From Acidobacteriota bacterium (GTDB taxonomy: Bacteria; Acidobacteriota; Terriglobia; Bryobacterales; Bryobacteraceae), in contig JAFKEE010000020.1 of NCBI GenBank assembly GCA_017307505.1, positions 310,001 to 374,000 of the forward strand: DNA of 64,000 nucleotides, given 5' to 3'. A model generated the notes under the pieces. The model was not told the DNA's origin. It ran no database searches and saw nothing but the letters and a program-made list of their open reading frames with translations. The position numbers and the translations under genes are program-made. Shown one piece after another: positions 9,328-19,600 of this stretch. Each line of letters opens with the position of its first letter. The first letter of the stretch is position 1.

Positions 9328-11403
9328 ATGACGCAGGCGGCCGGATCCGGACTGAATCCGAAGCTCGACGAGCTGTGCATCAATACCATCCGCACTCTCT
9401 CCATCGATGCGGTCGAGAAGGCGAAATCCGGGCATCCCGGCACGCCCATGTCGCTGGCTCCGCTGGTCTACACCCTCTGGAATCGCGTGCTGCAGTTTGA
9501 CCCGCAGGATCCGATCTGGCCAAACCGCGACCGCTTTGTGCTCTCCAACGGGCACGCCTCCATGCTGCTTTGGTCCGTCCTGCACCTGACACGCACGCAG
9601 GCCGTGAACGAAAAGTACGAGAACCTGGGACAGCCGTCGGTGGGCATCGAAGACATCCGCCGCTTCCGGCAGCTCGACAGCAAGGCGCCGGGCCACCCGG
9701 AGTACCGCTGGGTTTCCGGCGTGGAATCGACCACGGGCCCGCTGGGCCAGGGCGTCGCGACAAGCGTGGGCATGGCCATCGCGCAGAAGTGGCTCGCTGA
9801 CCGGTACAACCGCCCCGGGTTCCCCATGTTCGACTACCGGATCTACACCGTCTGCGGCGACGGCTGCATGATGGAGGGCATTGCCTCGGAGGCAGCCTCT
9901 CTGGCAGGTCACCTGGGTCTCGACAATCTGTGCTGGATCTACGACAACAACAAAATCACCATCGAGGGCAACACAAACATCACCTTCACTGAGGACGTGG
10001 CCGCCCGCTTTCATGCTTATGGCTGGAATGTGCTGCGAGTGAGCGATGCGAACGACACCGTGCGGATCGAACAGGTGCTGGACCTGTTCAGAAACGGGAA
10101 GGGGCGGCCCACCTTCGTTGTCCTCGACAGCCACATCGGCTACGGCTCCGTCAATAAGCAGGACACGGCCGCGGCTCACGGAGAGCCGCTCGGCGCGGAA
10201 GAGGTACGCCTGACCAAGAGAGCATACGGCTGGCCCGAAGACGCCCAGTTCCTGGTTCCGGACGGCGTCTATGAGCATTTCGCCAGCGGCATTGGGGCGC
10301 GCGGAGGGAAGGCTCGCGGCGACTGGATGAAACTCTTCGAGGCTTACCGCGCCCAGTATCCCGAACTTGCAGCCGAGATCCTCCAGATTCAACGGCGAGA
10401 GCTGCCCGCCGGCTGGGACAGGAACCTGCCCGAGTTTCCAGCCAACCCGAAGGGCCTGGCCGGGCGGGAGGCGTCAGGCAAGGTGCTGAACGTGCTCGCG
10501 CAAAACATCCCCTGGCTGATGGGGGGGTCCGCCGACTTGGGGCCATCCAACAAAACCCTTCTCACCTACCCGGGTGCTGGGGACTTCCAGGCGGGCTCTC
10601 CTGGCGGCAAGAACCTGCATTACGGAATTCGGGAACATGCCATGGGTGCGATTGTGAACGGGCTCGCTCTGTCCAAATTGAGGGCGTTCGGAGCCACCTT
10701 CTTCGTCTTCAGCGACTATGCGCGCCCCGCCATCCGCCTCTCGGCCATCATGGAGATCCCCTCGATCTTCCTCTTCACTCATGACGCGATGGGTGACGGA
10801 GAAGATGGACCGACGCACCAGCCGGTGGAGCACCTGGCCTCGCTGCGCGCCATTCCGGGCCTGACCACCCTGCGGCCGGGCGATGCCAATGAGGTCGTCG
10901 AGGCCTATCGCTATATCATGCAGCTCCGCCACCAACCCGTGGCCCTGGTGCTCTCGCGGCAGGCATTGCCGACGCTGGACCGCGGCCGCTATGCCGCGGC
11001 TTCCGGAGTGGCACACGGCGCCTACGTGCTGGCCGGCGGCGAGGGAGAACCGGAGATCATTCTCATCGCGTCGGGCAGCGAGGTAAGTCTTGCCGTGGAT
11101 GCCCATGAGCAACTGGTGCAGGAAGGCATCCGCTCGCGTGTGGTATCCATGCCGTCCTGGGAGATCTTCGATCATCAGAGTCCGGAGTACCGGGCCAGCG
11201 TGTTGCCACCCAAGGTGACGGCACGCATCGCCATCGAACAGGCGGCGACGTTCGGCTGGGAACGCTATGTCGGCCAGGCCGGCCGTGTGATCGGCATGCG
11301 GACCTTCGGCGCCTCGGCGCCGCTGCAGGAACTCCAGAGAAAGTTCGGCTTCGAACCGCGGCAGGTGGTGGCCGTGGCCAGAGAACTTCTGGGCCGGGCC
11401 TGA
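9328..11403 (+). CDS. tkt: Transketolase
   Basis: A 691-residue thiamine-diphosphate enzyme that moves two-carbon ketol units between sugar phosphates. Seen motifs: KSGHPGTPMSLAPLVYTLW near the N-terminus, STTGPLGQGVATSVGMA, the ThDP/metal motif GDGCMMEGIASEAASLAGHL with IYDNNKIT, HYGIREHAMGAIVNG, and the pyrimidine-domain THDAMGDGEDGPTHQPVEHL. The length is normal for the family. A strong AAAGGAGAG ribosome site precedes the ATG by about 5 bases. It is the second gene of the tal-tkt pair. Confidence 0.95.
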   Translation: MTQAAGSGLNPKLDELCINTIRTLSIDAVEKAKSGHPGTPMSLAPLVYTLWNRVLQFDPQDPIWPNRDRFVLSNGHASMLLWSVLHLTRTQAVNEKYENLGQPSVGIEDIRRFRQLDSKAPGHPEYRWVSGVESTTGPLGQGVATSVGMAIAQKWLADRYNRPGFPMFDYRIYTVCGDGCMMEGIASEAASLAGHLGLDNLCWIYDNNKITIEGNTNITFTEDVAARFHAYGWNVLRVSDANDTVRIEQVLDLFRNGKGRPTFVVLDSHIGYGSVNKQDTAAAHGEPLGAEEVRLTKRAYGWPEDAQFLVPDGVYEHFASGIGARGGKARGDWMKLFEAYRAQYPELAAEILQIQRRELPAGWDRNLPEFPANPKGLAGREASGKVLNVLAQNIPWLMGGSADLGPSNKTLLTYPGAGDFQAGSPGGKNLHYGIREHAMGAIVNGLALSKLRAFGATFFVFSDYARPAIRLSAIMEIPSIFLFTHDAMGDGEDGPTHQPVEHLASLRAIPGLTTLRPGDANEVVEAYRYIMQLRHQPVALVLSRQALPTLDRGRYAAASGVAHGAYVLAGGEGEPEIILIASGSEVSLAVDAHEQLVQEGIRSRVVSMPSWEIFDHQSPEYRASVLPPKVTARIAIEQAATFGWERYVGQAGRVIGMRTFGASAPLQELQRKFGFEPRQVVAVARELLGRA

Positions 11404-11426
11404 CCCGCCGCCCCATTACGAACAAA

Positions 11427-12119
11427 CTACGCGCTACGCCGCCTCATTGAGGTGGCCAGCCAGTGGCCGGCATCCACACGCTGCTGGGAGAATCCCCATC
11501 CCGCGGGATCGTCGTCAAAACCTTCCGCGAAACGGATCCGGATACCATCCTCAAGCTCGAACCAGAACTGACTCAGACCCAGCCGCAGGCCCACGCCGCG
11601 CGCCTTGATGTAAGACTCCTTGAGAGTCCAGTACTGAAAGAAGCGCTCCACCCGCAGGTCTTCCGGAGTCCGGCGCAGATCCCCCAGTTCAGGGGGTGCG
11701 AAAAAGCGGTGCGCCACCCGGAGCAGGTCCGCCATGGGACGGATGGCCTCCACGTCGACACCGACCTCGATGCCTTCCGCAATGAGGATCGCGATCAGGC
11801 CGTCGCAGTGCGAGACATTGAAGCCGAGACTCGTGCAATGAACAGGGTGCTCAAGGAAGGGCTTCCCGTATTCGCTGTAACCGAAGCGGAACGCCCCCGC
11901 GGGAATTCCGCCTGTATATTCAGAAAGCGCCTGACGCAGCGAGCCTCTCGCCACCAGCCGGACATGGCGATCCTTCTCGAAGACAAACCGGGCGATGCGC
12001 GCGCGTTCGTCCTCGGAAAGCGATAGCCGGAACCGTTCCAGCACCTCGGGCTCTGTCACCTCCTCCGGTCTGACCAACCGCAGCACACTTCCCTTTGCGT
12101 TGCTGGCATTCAGCGGCAT
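11427..12119 (-). CDS. 4'-phosphopantetheinyl transferase, Sfp type
   Basis: A 230-residue enzyme that transfers phosphopantetheine from CoA to a conserved serine of carrier proteins. Signature motifs: GVDVEAIRP (Mg-binding Asp and Glu) and FQYWTLKESYIKARGVGL (the WxxKEA-type helix), in the usual order and spacing of Sfp-type enzymes. FNVSHCDGL matches the upstream SH box. The gene starts 12 bases after the stop of the LysR-type gene, so the two are probably co-transcribed. No carrier protein or polyketide/peptide synthetase is nearby, so the substrate may be the fatty acid carrier or a remote cluster. Confidence 0.88.
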   Translation of the reverse strand: MPLNASNAKGSVLRLVRPEEVTEPEVLERFRLSLSEDERARIARFVFEKDRHVRLVARGSLRQALSEYTGGIPAGAFRFGYSEYGKPFLEHPVHCTSLGFNVSHCDGLIAILIAEGIEVGVDVEAIRPMADLLRVAHRFFAPPELGDLRRTPEDLRVERFFQYWTLKESYIKARGVGLRLGLSQFWFELEDGIRIRFAEGFDDDPAGWGFSQQRVDAGHWLATSMRRRSA

Positions 12120-12131
12120 GCTTGCGGCGTC

Positions 12132-13169
12132 CTAGGGCCGCACCATTGCGTGGAGCTGTGCGGTCTTGCTCGCTCCAGCGTGAGCAGGGGATCCAATCCC
12201 CGTCCCCGGGTTGGCCGGTGTGACCGCTGCTTCCGGCAGCACTGATCCGGCGGCCGCCCACGGGTCGCCGCTAAAGCGCTCGCGGAGGAACTGCAGAAAG
12301 GCCCGTACCTTCGGTGAGGAGCTCAGCCGCGACGGATACACGGCGTGCAACTCCACCGGTTCCGGCTCCCATTCGGGCAGGATGCGCACCAGGTGGCCGG
12401 CTTCGACATCACGCCGGGCCATGGCTTGTCCGATGAGGGCAATGCCGGCTCCGGAGAGGGCGAGCTGATAATTGATGGTGGGATCGGGCACGGAGACGCG
12501 CGATTCTACTCGAGTCTCCTGCAGTTCCAGGCCGCGGCGCAGACGCCAGACCGTGGTTTCAGTGGGCTCTCCTTGCGCTCCACCGCAGCCGGCGGTGATG
12601 CAGCTGTGGTGGCGCAGCGCGGGCGGGGATTCCGGCAGCGCCCGGCCGGCCAGATAGAGCGGGCTGGCATAGATCCCAAGACGAATCCGCATCAGCGGCT
12701 TCACCAGCATGCCGGAATCTTCCAGCGGACCCGGGCGGATGACGATATCGAGCGAGCCTTCCCGTTCGTTCGGACCGCCGGAAAGCGGCTGCAGGTGGAG
12801 CCGGAGTTCCGGATACAGCGCCAGGAAGTCCCCCAGGATCGGGGCAAGAATGGCCCGGGCAAAGGTGACGGGCGCACCCACGCGCAGCCGGCCGCGCGGC
12901 TTCGCTTGCAGAGCCCCAACCAGCAGATCGGCCTGCTCCGCCTCCTCCATCACACGCTGGCAACGGTCCAGGTAGAGAGCGCCCACCTCGGTGAGGGACA
13001 CGCTGCGAGTGGTGCGCTCAACCAGCCGGACACCCAGGCGCGACTCCAGGCTTGCGATGGCCCGGCTGACCGTCGACTTCGGCATGCCAAGACGCTTCGC
13101 CGCCAGGGTAAAGCTTTGCTCTTTACAGACTTGCACAAAAAGCTGCAGCTCGTTGAGGTCGGTCATCAT
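12132..13169 (-). CDS. LysR-family transcriptional regulator
   Basis: A 345-residue regulator. The N-terminal winged helix is textbook: DLNELQLFVQVCKEQSFT, LAAKRLGMPKSTVSRAI, LESRLGVRLVERTTRSVSLT. The substrate-binding domain follows (RLRVGAPVTFARAILAPIL, LDIVIRPGPLEDSGMLVKPL). I place the start at the ATG at 13169 rather than the frame opening at 13208, since family members begin just before the DLNEL helix. The C-terminus extends about 40 residues beyond the usual domain end with low-complexity sequence. It is divergent from the NmrA-like gene at 13285, the classic arrangement for a LysR regulator and its target, with the shared control region between 13170 and 13284. Confidence 0.9.
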   Translation of the reverse strand: MMTDLNELQLFVQVCKEQSFTLAAKRLGMPKSTVSRAIASLESRLGVRLVERTTRSVSLTEVGALYLDRCQRVMEEAEQADLLVGALQAKPRGRLRVGAPVTFARAILAPILGDFLALYPELRLHLQPLSGGPNEREGSLDIVIRPGPLEDSGMLVKPLMRIRLGIYASPLYLAGRALPESPPALRHHSCITAGCGGAQGEPTETTVWRLRRGLELQETRVESRVSVPDPTINYQLALSGAGIALIGQAMARRDVEAGHLVRILPEWEPEPVELHAVYPSRLSSSPKVRAFLQFLRERFSGDPWAAAGSVLPEAAVTPANPGTGIGSPAHAGASKTAQLHAMVRP

Positions 13170-13284
13170 TGTTCCATTACAGCAACAGAGTATTGCTCTC
13201 TTCGCCATTGTCTCATTTTCTTACCAGCCGTAGATTGGAGGCAGGCGGGTGCATTCAGCCGGCCGGAGAAAGAGGAATGAGCGT

Positions 13285-14127
13285 ATGTACCTGGTAACCG
13301 GTGCGACCGGCAATGTGGGAAGGAACGTGACCGCCCAATTGCTGGAGCGTGGGGCCGCGGTGCGGGTCTTCACAAGGGATGCGGCGAAGGTGTCGCAGTT
13401 CGCCGGCCGTGTCGAAGTGGCTATCGGCGATTTCGGCACCCCGGAGAGTTTCGCCCGGGCCCTGGACGGCGTCGAGGGCGTCTTCCTGATGAATGGCGGA
13501 ACCAGCGGAGCGGCGTTCGAGCCCCTGGTGGACGAGTTGAAGAAACATGGGCGGCCAAGGGTCGTCTTTCTTTCCACGATCCTTGCCGGACGGCCTGGCT
13601 TTCACATCGGGCAGATCCACAAGGCCCGGGAGGAGGCGATCCTGGCGGGTGGCCTCGACGGGCGGTTTGTGCGGCCCGGGGGCTTCATGTCGAACGCGCT
13701 GCAATGGGCCGGGACCATCCGGTCGCAAGGTATGGTGTACAACCCCATGGGCGAGGGCCGATCAGCGCCCATCGCGCCCGAAGATATCGCGGCCGTCGTG
13801 GTCCGGTCGCTGATCACGGAACGGCCCGAAGAGAAGGTCTTCGAGGTCACCGGCGGGGCGCTGCTGAGTGTGCCGGAGCAGGTGGAGATCCTCGCGGAAG
13901 TGCTGGGCCGCGCGATCCGGTGTGTCGATATTCCGGTGCAGGCGGCCGTGCAGGGGATGGTGCAGGCAGGTCTCCCCGAGGCATTGGCTGGCGGAGTGGG
14001 CGAGTCGTTTCAGGCGGTGAGAGACGGCCACGGAGCCATGCTGCTGGATACAGTGCAGCGCGTGACCGGCCGTCCGCCAACGGCGTTCGCGGCTTGGGCA
14101 CGCGCGAATGCGGCACGCTTCGCCTGA
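13285..14127 (+). CDS. NmrA-like NAD(P)-binding protein (putative quinone reductase type)
   Basis: A 280-residue Rossmann-fold protein of the atypical short-chain dehydrogenase group. It begins MYLVTGATGNVGRNV, with the glycine-rich GATGNVG motif, then ARALDGVEGVFLMN and RFVRPGGFMSNAL, typical of NmrA/QOR2-like proteins. It may reduce quinones or nitroaromatics, or act as a redox sensor; the exact role is unknown. The frame opens at 13249, but the compact start at 13285 is preferred because it puts the Rossmann strand at the N-terminus and an AAGAGGA box lies about 8 bases upstream. It is divergent from the LysR gene and followed closely by the YCII-like gene. Confidence 0.85.
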   Translation: MYLVTGATGNVGRNVTAQLLERGAAVRVFTRDAAKVSQFAGRVEVAIGDFGTPESFARALDGVEGVFLMNGGTSGAAFEPLVDELKKHGRPRVVFLSTILAGRPGFHIGQIHKAREEAILAGGLDGRFVRPGGFMSNALQWAGTIRSQGMVYNPMGEGRSAPIAPEDIAAVVVRSLITERPEEKVFEVTGGALLSVPEQVEILAEVLGRAIRCVDIPVQAAVQGMVQAGLPEALAGGVGESFQAVRDGHGAMLLDTVQRVTGRPPTAFAAWARANAARFA

Positions 14128-14156
14128 TACCTGGAAAGTCAAAACCGGAGCACACC

Positions 14157-14522
14157 ATGAATCAATTTGTGATTATCTTCAAACAGGGTCCGGCGACCCT
14201 GACAGACAGCGACAGACAGAACCTGCGCGAAGCCACCGCGCCTTGGGCCCGCAAGGTGAACGAGGACGGGCACCGGCTGGAGCCGCGAATCCTCGGACCG
14301 GAGCGGGAGTCGGTGGGCGAGTCCGAGCCCGCTGACGGCACCTGGCCCATCACTGCCCTGCTCTTCCTGGCTGCGCGTGACTTGCAGGAAGCCGCGGCGG
14401 TCGCGCGGTCGCATCCGGCGATGAGTTACGGGTTTCAGGTGGAGGTGCGGCCATGGGCCGCGCCGGCGGTGACCAGCCCCACCGGCAGCGGAGGGCCGCC
14501 GCGGCGGCCCCAAGGTCTATAG
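14157..14522 (+). CDS. YCII-like small protein (dimeric alpha-beta barrel)
   Basis: A 121-residue protein starting MNQFVIIFKQGPATLT. It resembles YCII/YciI-related proteins (ferredoxin-like alpha-beta barrel), with a strand-helix pattern, a central ILGPERESVG and the closing HPAMSYGFQVEVRPW strand. The last about 20 residues are Pro/Gly/Ser-rich. A CCGGAG box precedes the start. It follows the NmrA-like gene by 29 bases and is probably co-transcribed. The function is unknown. Confidence 0.65.
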   Translation: MNQFVIIFKQGPATLTDSDRQNLREATAPWARKVNEDGHRLEPRILGPERESVGESEPADGTWPITALLFLAARDLQEAAAVARSHPAMSYGFQVEVRPWAAPAVTSPTGSGGPPRRPQGL

Positions 14523-14536
14523 AAGCGGCATCGTCT

Positions 14537-15415
14537 TCACACCTTCGGCAGGCCAGGAAGCGCTTCCAGGGCTGCGATGAGCCGGGCGTCTTCTTCGGCC
14601 GTGAGCGGAATGCGCGGCGCCAGCGCCGGTCCGCAGCGAAGCCCCTGCCACTCCAGGGTTCGCTTCAGCGCGGGCATGAAGGGGAAGGAGACCAGGACAC
14701 GAATCAGGTCGTTGATCCGGTCCTGCAACGCGCGGGCCTCGGCCCACCGGCCTTCCTGAGAGAGGTCGTAAAGTTGCACGAACCACCGCGGCACGATGTT
14801 GTAGATGGAGCCGATGCCGCCGCACGCGCCCATCAGAAAACCGGCTGCCAGCATCTCGTCGCGCCCATGAAAGACGATCTTGCCCTGGCGCACAAGCAGG
14901 GAGAGGGTGAACAGATCGTAGTCAGTGAACTTCAGGCCGGCGACACCCGGCAGCGCACAGAGCAGTTCCAGTTCCTGCAGGCTCATGGTGCCGCCGGCCT
15001 GGGCTGGGAAGTAATAGGCGAGGAACGGGAGCGCGGTGGCGGCCGCCAGCGCCCGGTAGTGTTCCAGCGTCTCCGGGAATGAAGTGTTCTGCGGGCGCAG
15101 GCAACTGATGGCGCAGGCGCCGTGGCGTTCGGCATGCCGCGCCAGATCGTGGGACTCACGAGGCGACCAGGCACCAACGTGCACGATGAGTTGACGGTCC
15201 GCTGGCGTGTGCCGCTGGGCGATCTCCACAATGAGGCGGCGTGTGCCGGCATCCAGCAGCTGTCCTTCGCCGGTGCTGCCGCAGAGGTAGACGCCGTGGC
15301 AGCCGCCTTCATAGACGTGAGCCAGCAGTTTCTCCAGCGCGGGTACGTCCAGCGTGAGGTCGTCGTGAAGCGGGGTAACCAGTGCGGGCAGTATGCCCTT
15401 TAACGGGAGGTTCAT
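14537..15415 (-). CDS. nanA: N-acetylneuraminate lyase (DHDPS/NAL superfamily)
   Basis: A 292-residue class I aldolase expected to split N-acetylneuraminate into N-acetylmannosamine and pyruvate. Seen: the carboxylate-binding GSTGEG motif, the active-site Tyr region FLAYYFPAQAGG, and the Schiff-base Lys in GLKFTDYDLF. The C-terminal block FHGRDEMLAAG...GGIGSIYN is closer to lyases of the NanA type than to dihydrodipicolinate synthase. I prefer the start MNLPLKG at 15415 to the frame opening at 15460. It is the last gene of the TonB receptor-sialidase-lyase unit, about 45 bases after the sialidase stop, which strongly supports the sialic-acid role. Other keto-acid aldolase activities remain possible. 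Confidence 0.8.
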   Translation of the reverse strand: MNLPLKGILPALVTPLHDDLTLDVPALEKLLAHVYEGGCHGVYLCGSTGEGQLLDAGTRRLIVEIAQRHTPADRQLIVHVGAWSPRESHDLARHAERHGACAISCLRPQNTSFPETLEHYRALAAATALPFLAYYFPAQAGGTMSLQELELLCALPGVAGLKFTDYDLFTLSLLVRQGKIVFHGRDEMLAAGFLMGACGGIGSIYNIVPRWFVQLYDLSQEGRWAEARALQDRINDLIRVLVSFPFMPALKRTLEWQGLRCGPALAPRIPLTAEEDARLIAALEALPGLPKV

Positions 15416-15460
15416 TTTGATTTCGATTCGTCTCGTGGGCGGCAGCGGCGCCCTATCCAA

Positions 15461-16699
15461 TTATTTCGCGCCCTCGATCCATTCGGCGCGCAGGCGTGCC
15501 AGCCGCAGCAGCCTCGCCCCGCTGGAGGTCGTCACTTCGTAGAGACAGAGGATCGTCCCGTCGGCCATCGCGGCGAGGTCGGAATAGGCGGACGGACCGG
15601 GCTCCAAAACCCGCGCAGCGCTCCAGGTCGCACCTTCGTCTTTACTCAGGCGCAGGGTGAGATTCCGGCGATCCTTCCCTGGCAGCGCCTTGCCATCGGC
15701 CCGCGTCACGCTGTCTGGATTGGAGAAAACGAACAGGGCGCCCTGCTTCCCGCGCGGCAGGCGCAGCAGGCCGGCGGCGCAAATAGGATCGCGCAGCGTT
15801 TCGTCGAAACGGGGCGTGGACCAGCGCGAAATGCCGTCGGGGCTGATGGAGATGGTCCGGCGATTCCGCGGAGAGGCCGTGCGGACATTCATCATGACGC
15901 TGCCGTCTGCGCGCTCCACCAGCACGGTCTCATTGGCGCTGGGAAACTCCGGGTGTCCGGCCACGGCGAGTTCGCCGGCGTGCCAGGTGCGCCCGTGGTC
16001 GTCACTGTAGATCGTCGTGTTGACCGATGGACCATGGCCGTTGCCTTCGGTCCCGAGGGCGATCCACACCGGCACGATGAGTCGGCCGCGCTTCAGTTCC
16101 AGGCCGTGCCCGGGTCCGGTGGCGACGGCACGCCAGGCGTACTGCTGGCGGAGCGGCTCCAGCGCGGCTGTGATCTCGACAGGGGTTGAAAACGTCCGGC
16201 CGTCGTCGTCGCTGCGGGTATAGAACACCCGCATGTACTCGACGCAGAAGAGGAGATGAACCTTGCCGTCGCGCGTGACAATGGCCGCCGGGTTGTTATA
16301 GGTTCGCCACTCCTGCTGGCCTTGCTTGCGTTCGATGGCGACGGGGTTGCGCCCGGTCGGGCCCGGCACATGCGGCAAGGTCTGCGGCGGGCTGAAAGTC
16401 CGGCCGCCGTCAGTGGACCGGCGCAGCACGAGATCGATGTCGTCCCAGTCGCTGCCTTTGTAGCGGCGCGCTTCGGCATAGGCCAGGATGGTGCCTTTGC
16501 GGGTCACCACGAGGCCCGGGATCCGGTAGAGGGCGTAGCCGCCCTGGCCGGCTTCGAAGAGATCTGTGAATTCCGGCTCGGCCGCGCGAGCAAACGGAGC
16601 GAATCCGGACGCGGCAAGAGCGGCAAGCACAGTCCGCCGGCTGGTGACGGACGCGCCTCCGGTCCGCGCGTCCCTGGAAGAGTTGGGTTTAGAAGACAT
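15461..16699 (-). CDS. Tat-exported exo-alpha-sialidase (BNR repeat, GH33-like)
   Basis: A 412-residue enzyme expected to release terminal sialic acid outside the cytoplasm. The N-terminus carries a twin-arginine signal (SRRTVLAALAASGF). The mature part opens with the catalytic-arginine motif YRIPGLVVT and has at least four Asp boxes (RRSTDGGRTF, TRSDDDGRTF, YSDDHGRTW, LSKDEGATW), the hallmark of six-bladed sialidase propellers. The start codon lies inside the 3' end of the TonB receptor gene (11-base overlap), so translation is probably coupled. The lyase gene follows. Some related proteins act on other glycans, but the neighbouring lyase favours a sialidase. Confidence 0.85.
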   Translation of the reverse strand: MSSKPNSSRDARTGGASVTSRRTVLAALAASGFAPFARAAEPEFTDLFEAGQGGYALYRIPGLVVTRKGTILAYAEARRYKGSDWDDIDLVLRRSTDGGRTFSPPQTLPHVPGPTGRNPVAIERKQGQQEWRTYNNPAAIVTRDGKVHLLFCVEYMRVFYTRSDDDGRTFSTPVEITAALEPLRQQYAWRAVATGPGHGLELKRGRLIVPVWIALGTEGNGHGPSVNTTIYSDDHGRTWHAGELAVAGHPEFPSANETVLVERADGSVMMNVRTASPRNRRTISISPDGISRWSTPRFDETLRDPICAAGLLRLPRGKQGALFVFSNPDSVTRADGKALPGKDRRNLTLRLSKDEGATWSAARVLEPGPSAYSDLAAMADGTILCLYEVTTSSGARLLRLARLRAEWIEGAK

Positions 16700-19600
16700 A
16701 CTTCAATGCGACCTGATAGAGACGCTGGGAGCCGGCGCCCGTGATCAGTCCGAAGGTGGCGCTGTTGAGCGTCGTGTTCGGATTTCCCAGTGTAGTGTGG
16801 TTCAGAGTGTTGAAGGATTCCAGGCGGACAGTGAGGCGCTGCGCCTCGGTCAGTTGGAATGTCTTGTGGAGGCCGGAGTCCATGGTAAAAGCCGACGGGC
16901 CGCGCAGGGCGTAGTAGCCCAGGTTGCCGTAGCGTTTCTCCGCCTTGGGTCCGGCAATGCTGAAGGCGGCCGCATTCAGCCAGACCTGCGTCTCGTGGCT
17001 GCCGATGTAGGGATCGACGCCGGCCACCACGTCGGGCCGCTGGCCGGCGCTGCGGCCGCTGCCGACGAAGTCGTTGCCCGAGGTCAGGTTCAAGGGAAGC
17101 CCGGAGCGCCAACCGATGATGGAGCGCAGCGTCCACCCGCTGAGGGCGCCTCGCAGCCAGCGATTCTGCAGGTGCGTGCCGCCGGGGATCGAGTAGCTGA
17201 AAATGTTGCGGAAGACGCGCTTGGAGAGACCCTGGAGCGGTCCGTTGGAGCCGGCGATGTTCAGCGGATCCTGCAGGCCGCCGCCCGTGAAAGTGATGGT
17301 GTCATCGGGGGCATAGTAGCCGCGGCCGTCGGCGAGCGTGAAGTATGCGTCGTAGTTCAGGCCGTGCCAGAGTTTCTGATTCGCCGAGATTTCGAGGGAG
17401 TTGTAGGTGATATTGGCCGCGTTCTCCTCAAAGTTCACCTGGCCCAGGCTGGTCACCGGGCGCGTGCCGGTGGCCGGGTTCACGAGGTTGAGAGGCCGCA
17501 CGGAGATGAGCTTCAGGGTGCGCTGGCCGACATAGGCAGCCTGCAGGGCGAGGGTTTTGGTGACCTGCCGTTGGACCGCAAGATTCCACATGCCGACATA
17601 GGTATCGCGGCGATTGTAGTCGGCCACGCTGCGGGAGAGCTTCATGCTGGGAGGCAACAGGTCCGGGTTGTTCTGGATGAGGGTCCGGAACGCGATGGCG
17701 TTGGGATAGACCAGGTAGGACGCGGGCACATCGGCGGCCGCGAAGCTGGACACACCCGAGAGTTTCGGGCTGATGAAGGCCATGTCGTAGTAGTGAATGG
17801 CCTGCGGCATGATGTAGCTGACCGCGCCGCCCACGCGCACGACAGTGCGTTGTGCGGCATCGGGCGTCCAGACGAGGCCCACGCGGGGCCCGAAGTCGTT
17901 GCGATCGGACGCGAACATCGGCTCCTGCGCGGCGTTGTAGGGGCCATAGGGATCGGAGCTGTTGACATTGAATCCGCCGCGCAACGGGGGCGAGTACTCG
18001 TAGCGCACGCCGAGGTTCACCTGCAGCTTGGGGGAGATCCGCCAGTCGTCCTGAATATAGAAGCCCGTGTTGAGCGTCCGCAGGCCCTTGCTGGTGGTGA
18101 ACGAGAGGCCCACGGAAACCGGACGCTGGGCAATGATGTCGGCTGTGGTCGTGTAGCTGTAGGCAGGCGGACCGCCCTGGTAGCGGACGCTGCGCACTTC
18201 GCGCAGATCGATGCCCATCTTGATGGAGTGGCGGCCGCGCAGGATGGTGAAGTTGTCGGCCAGCGAGTAAGTGGTGGGCAGGAAGTGAATAAAGTTCGAC
18301 ATCGAGGCGTTGATGCCCTGCACGCTGATGTAGGCGGGGATCTTCTCGTAGTTGGCCGGATTGCGGAACAGGTCGACGCGATTGAAGCCCAGCCGCAGCT
18401 CGTTCAGCATCGTCGCGCCAAGGTTCGCCGTGTGCTCCACCACGGCGTTCTGGTAACGCATCGGGTAAGTGGTGGGCATCGTGGGCGAGAGGCTGGGCGT
18501 GGCGTAGTCCTGATTGTTGTAGCTGTGGCGGACGGCCAGACGCTGCTGGCCCAGCAGCACGTCTACGCGCGTCAGAAATGTCTGCTCGTCGTTCGTCGAG
18601 CGGTCGTTGCGGACATGCTGCCCGATGAGCGGATTCGACGTTGCGTTGGTGGGCGGGGGCAGGATGGTTGTCAGCGTGTTGCGGAGTTCCGGGGTCAACT
18701 GCACGAGCAGCGCCTCCGTCGGCACGTTGCCGGTGACCTGCGACTGGCGGCGCACCTTGGCTCCTTCGTAGTTGAAGAAGAAGAACACCTTGTCGCGGCG
18801 GATGGGCCCGGCGAGGTTCCCACCGAACTGGTTCCAGCGGAGAGGCGATTTGCCGAGCTTGTTCTTGTTCGAGAAGAAGTCGTTGGCATTCAGCTTGTCG
18901 TTGCGGAAGAACTCGAAGAGCGTGCCATGCCAGTCGTTGGAGCCGGAGCGCGTGGTGATGTTCAGCACTCCGCCACCGGCCCGGCCATATTCGGCGGAAG
19001 AGGCGCTGGCGGTGGACTTGAACTCCTGAATCGCCTCGACGCTGACGGTGTTGATGAGGGTGCCGCCGCCGCCGGCCGATTGAAAGCTGGCCGCGCCGTT
19101 GACTTCCCCAAACGACATGTCGACGCCATCCAGCATCATGTTGGTGCCCAGCGCGGTGGACCCGTGGAACGAGATGCCGCCCCGGCCGCCGGCGCCGCTG
19201 GAGGGCGAGGAGACGACACCGGCCTGCAGACTCACAAGTTCCTGAAAGTTGCGGCCGTTCAGAGGGAGTTCGTCGGCCCGCGTGCGGCTCATGACCACCC
19301 CGAGGTCCGTGGTGGTCGTGTTGATCTGAGGAGCCGTGGCGCTGACATCGATCTTTTCGCTGACGGCGCCGACGGTGAGGGCCAGGTCGATGCGCGGCCG
19401 CGTGCCGGTGGAAAGCGTGAACACCTCGCCCTGGACGACGTTGAAGCCCTGCGCCTCGGCACGGATCCTGTAGGGTCCGGCGGCCAGCAGGGGGAACTCG
19501 TAGTAGCCCTCTGAGTTGGTGGTGACGGAGCGTTCCTCATTCGTGTCCTGGTTGTGGGCCACGACCCGGACTCCGGGCACCGGCGCGGCGCTGGGGTCGC

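Noticed and set aside
16566-19514. A 982-residue plus-strand open frame
   Set aside because: It is antisense to the TonB receptor gene, Gly/Val/Arg-rich, and has no ribosome site or recognisable domain; a GC-driven shadow.
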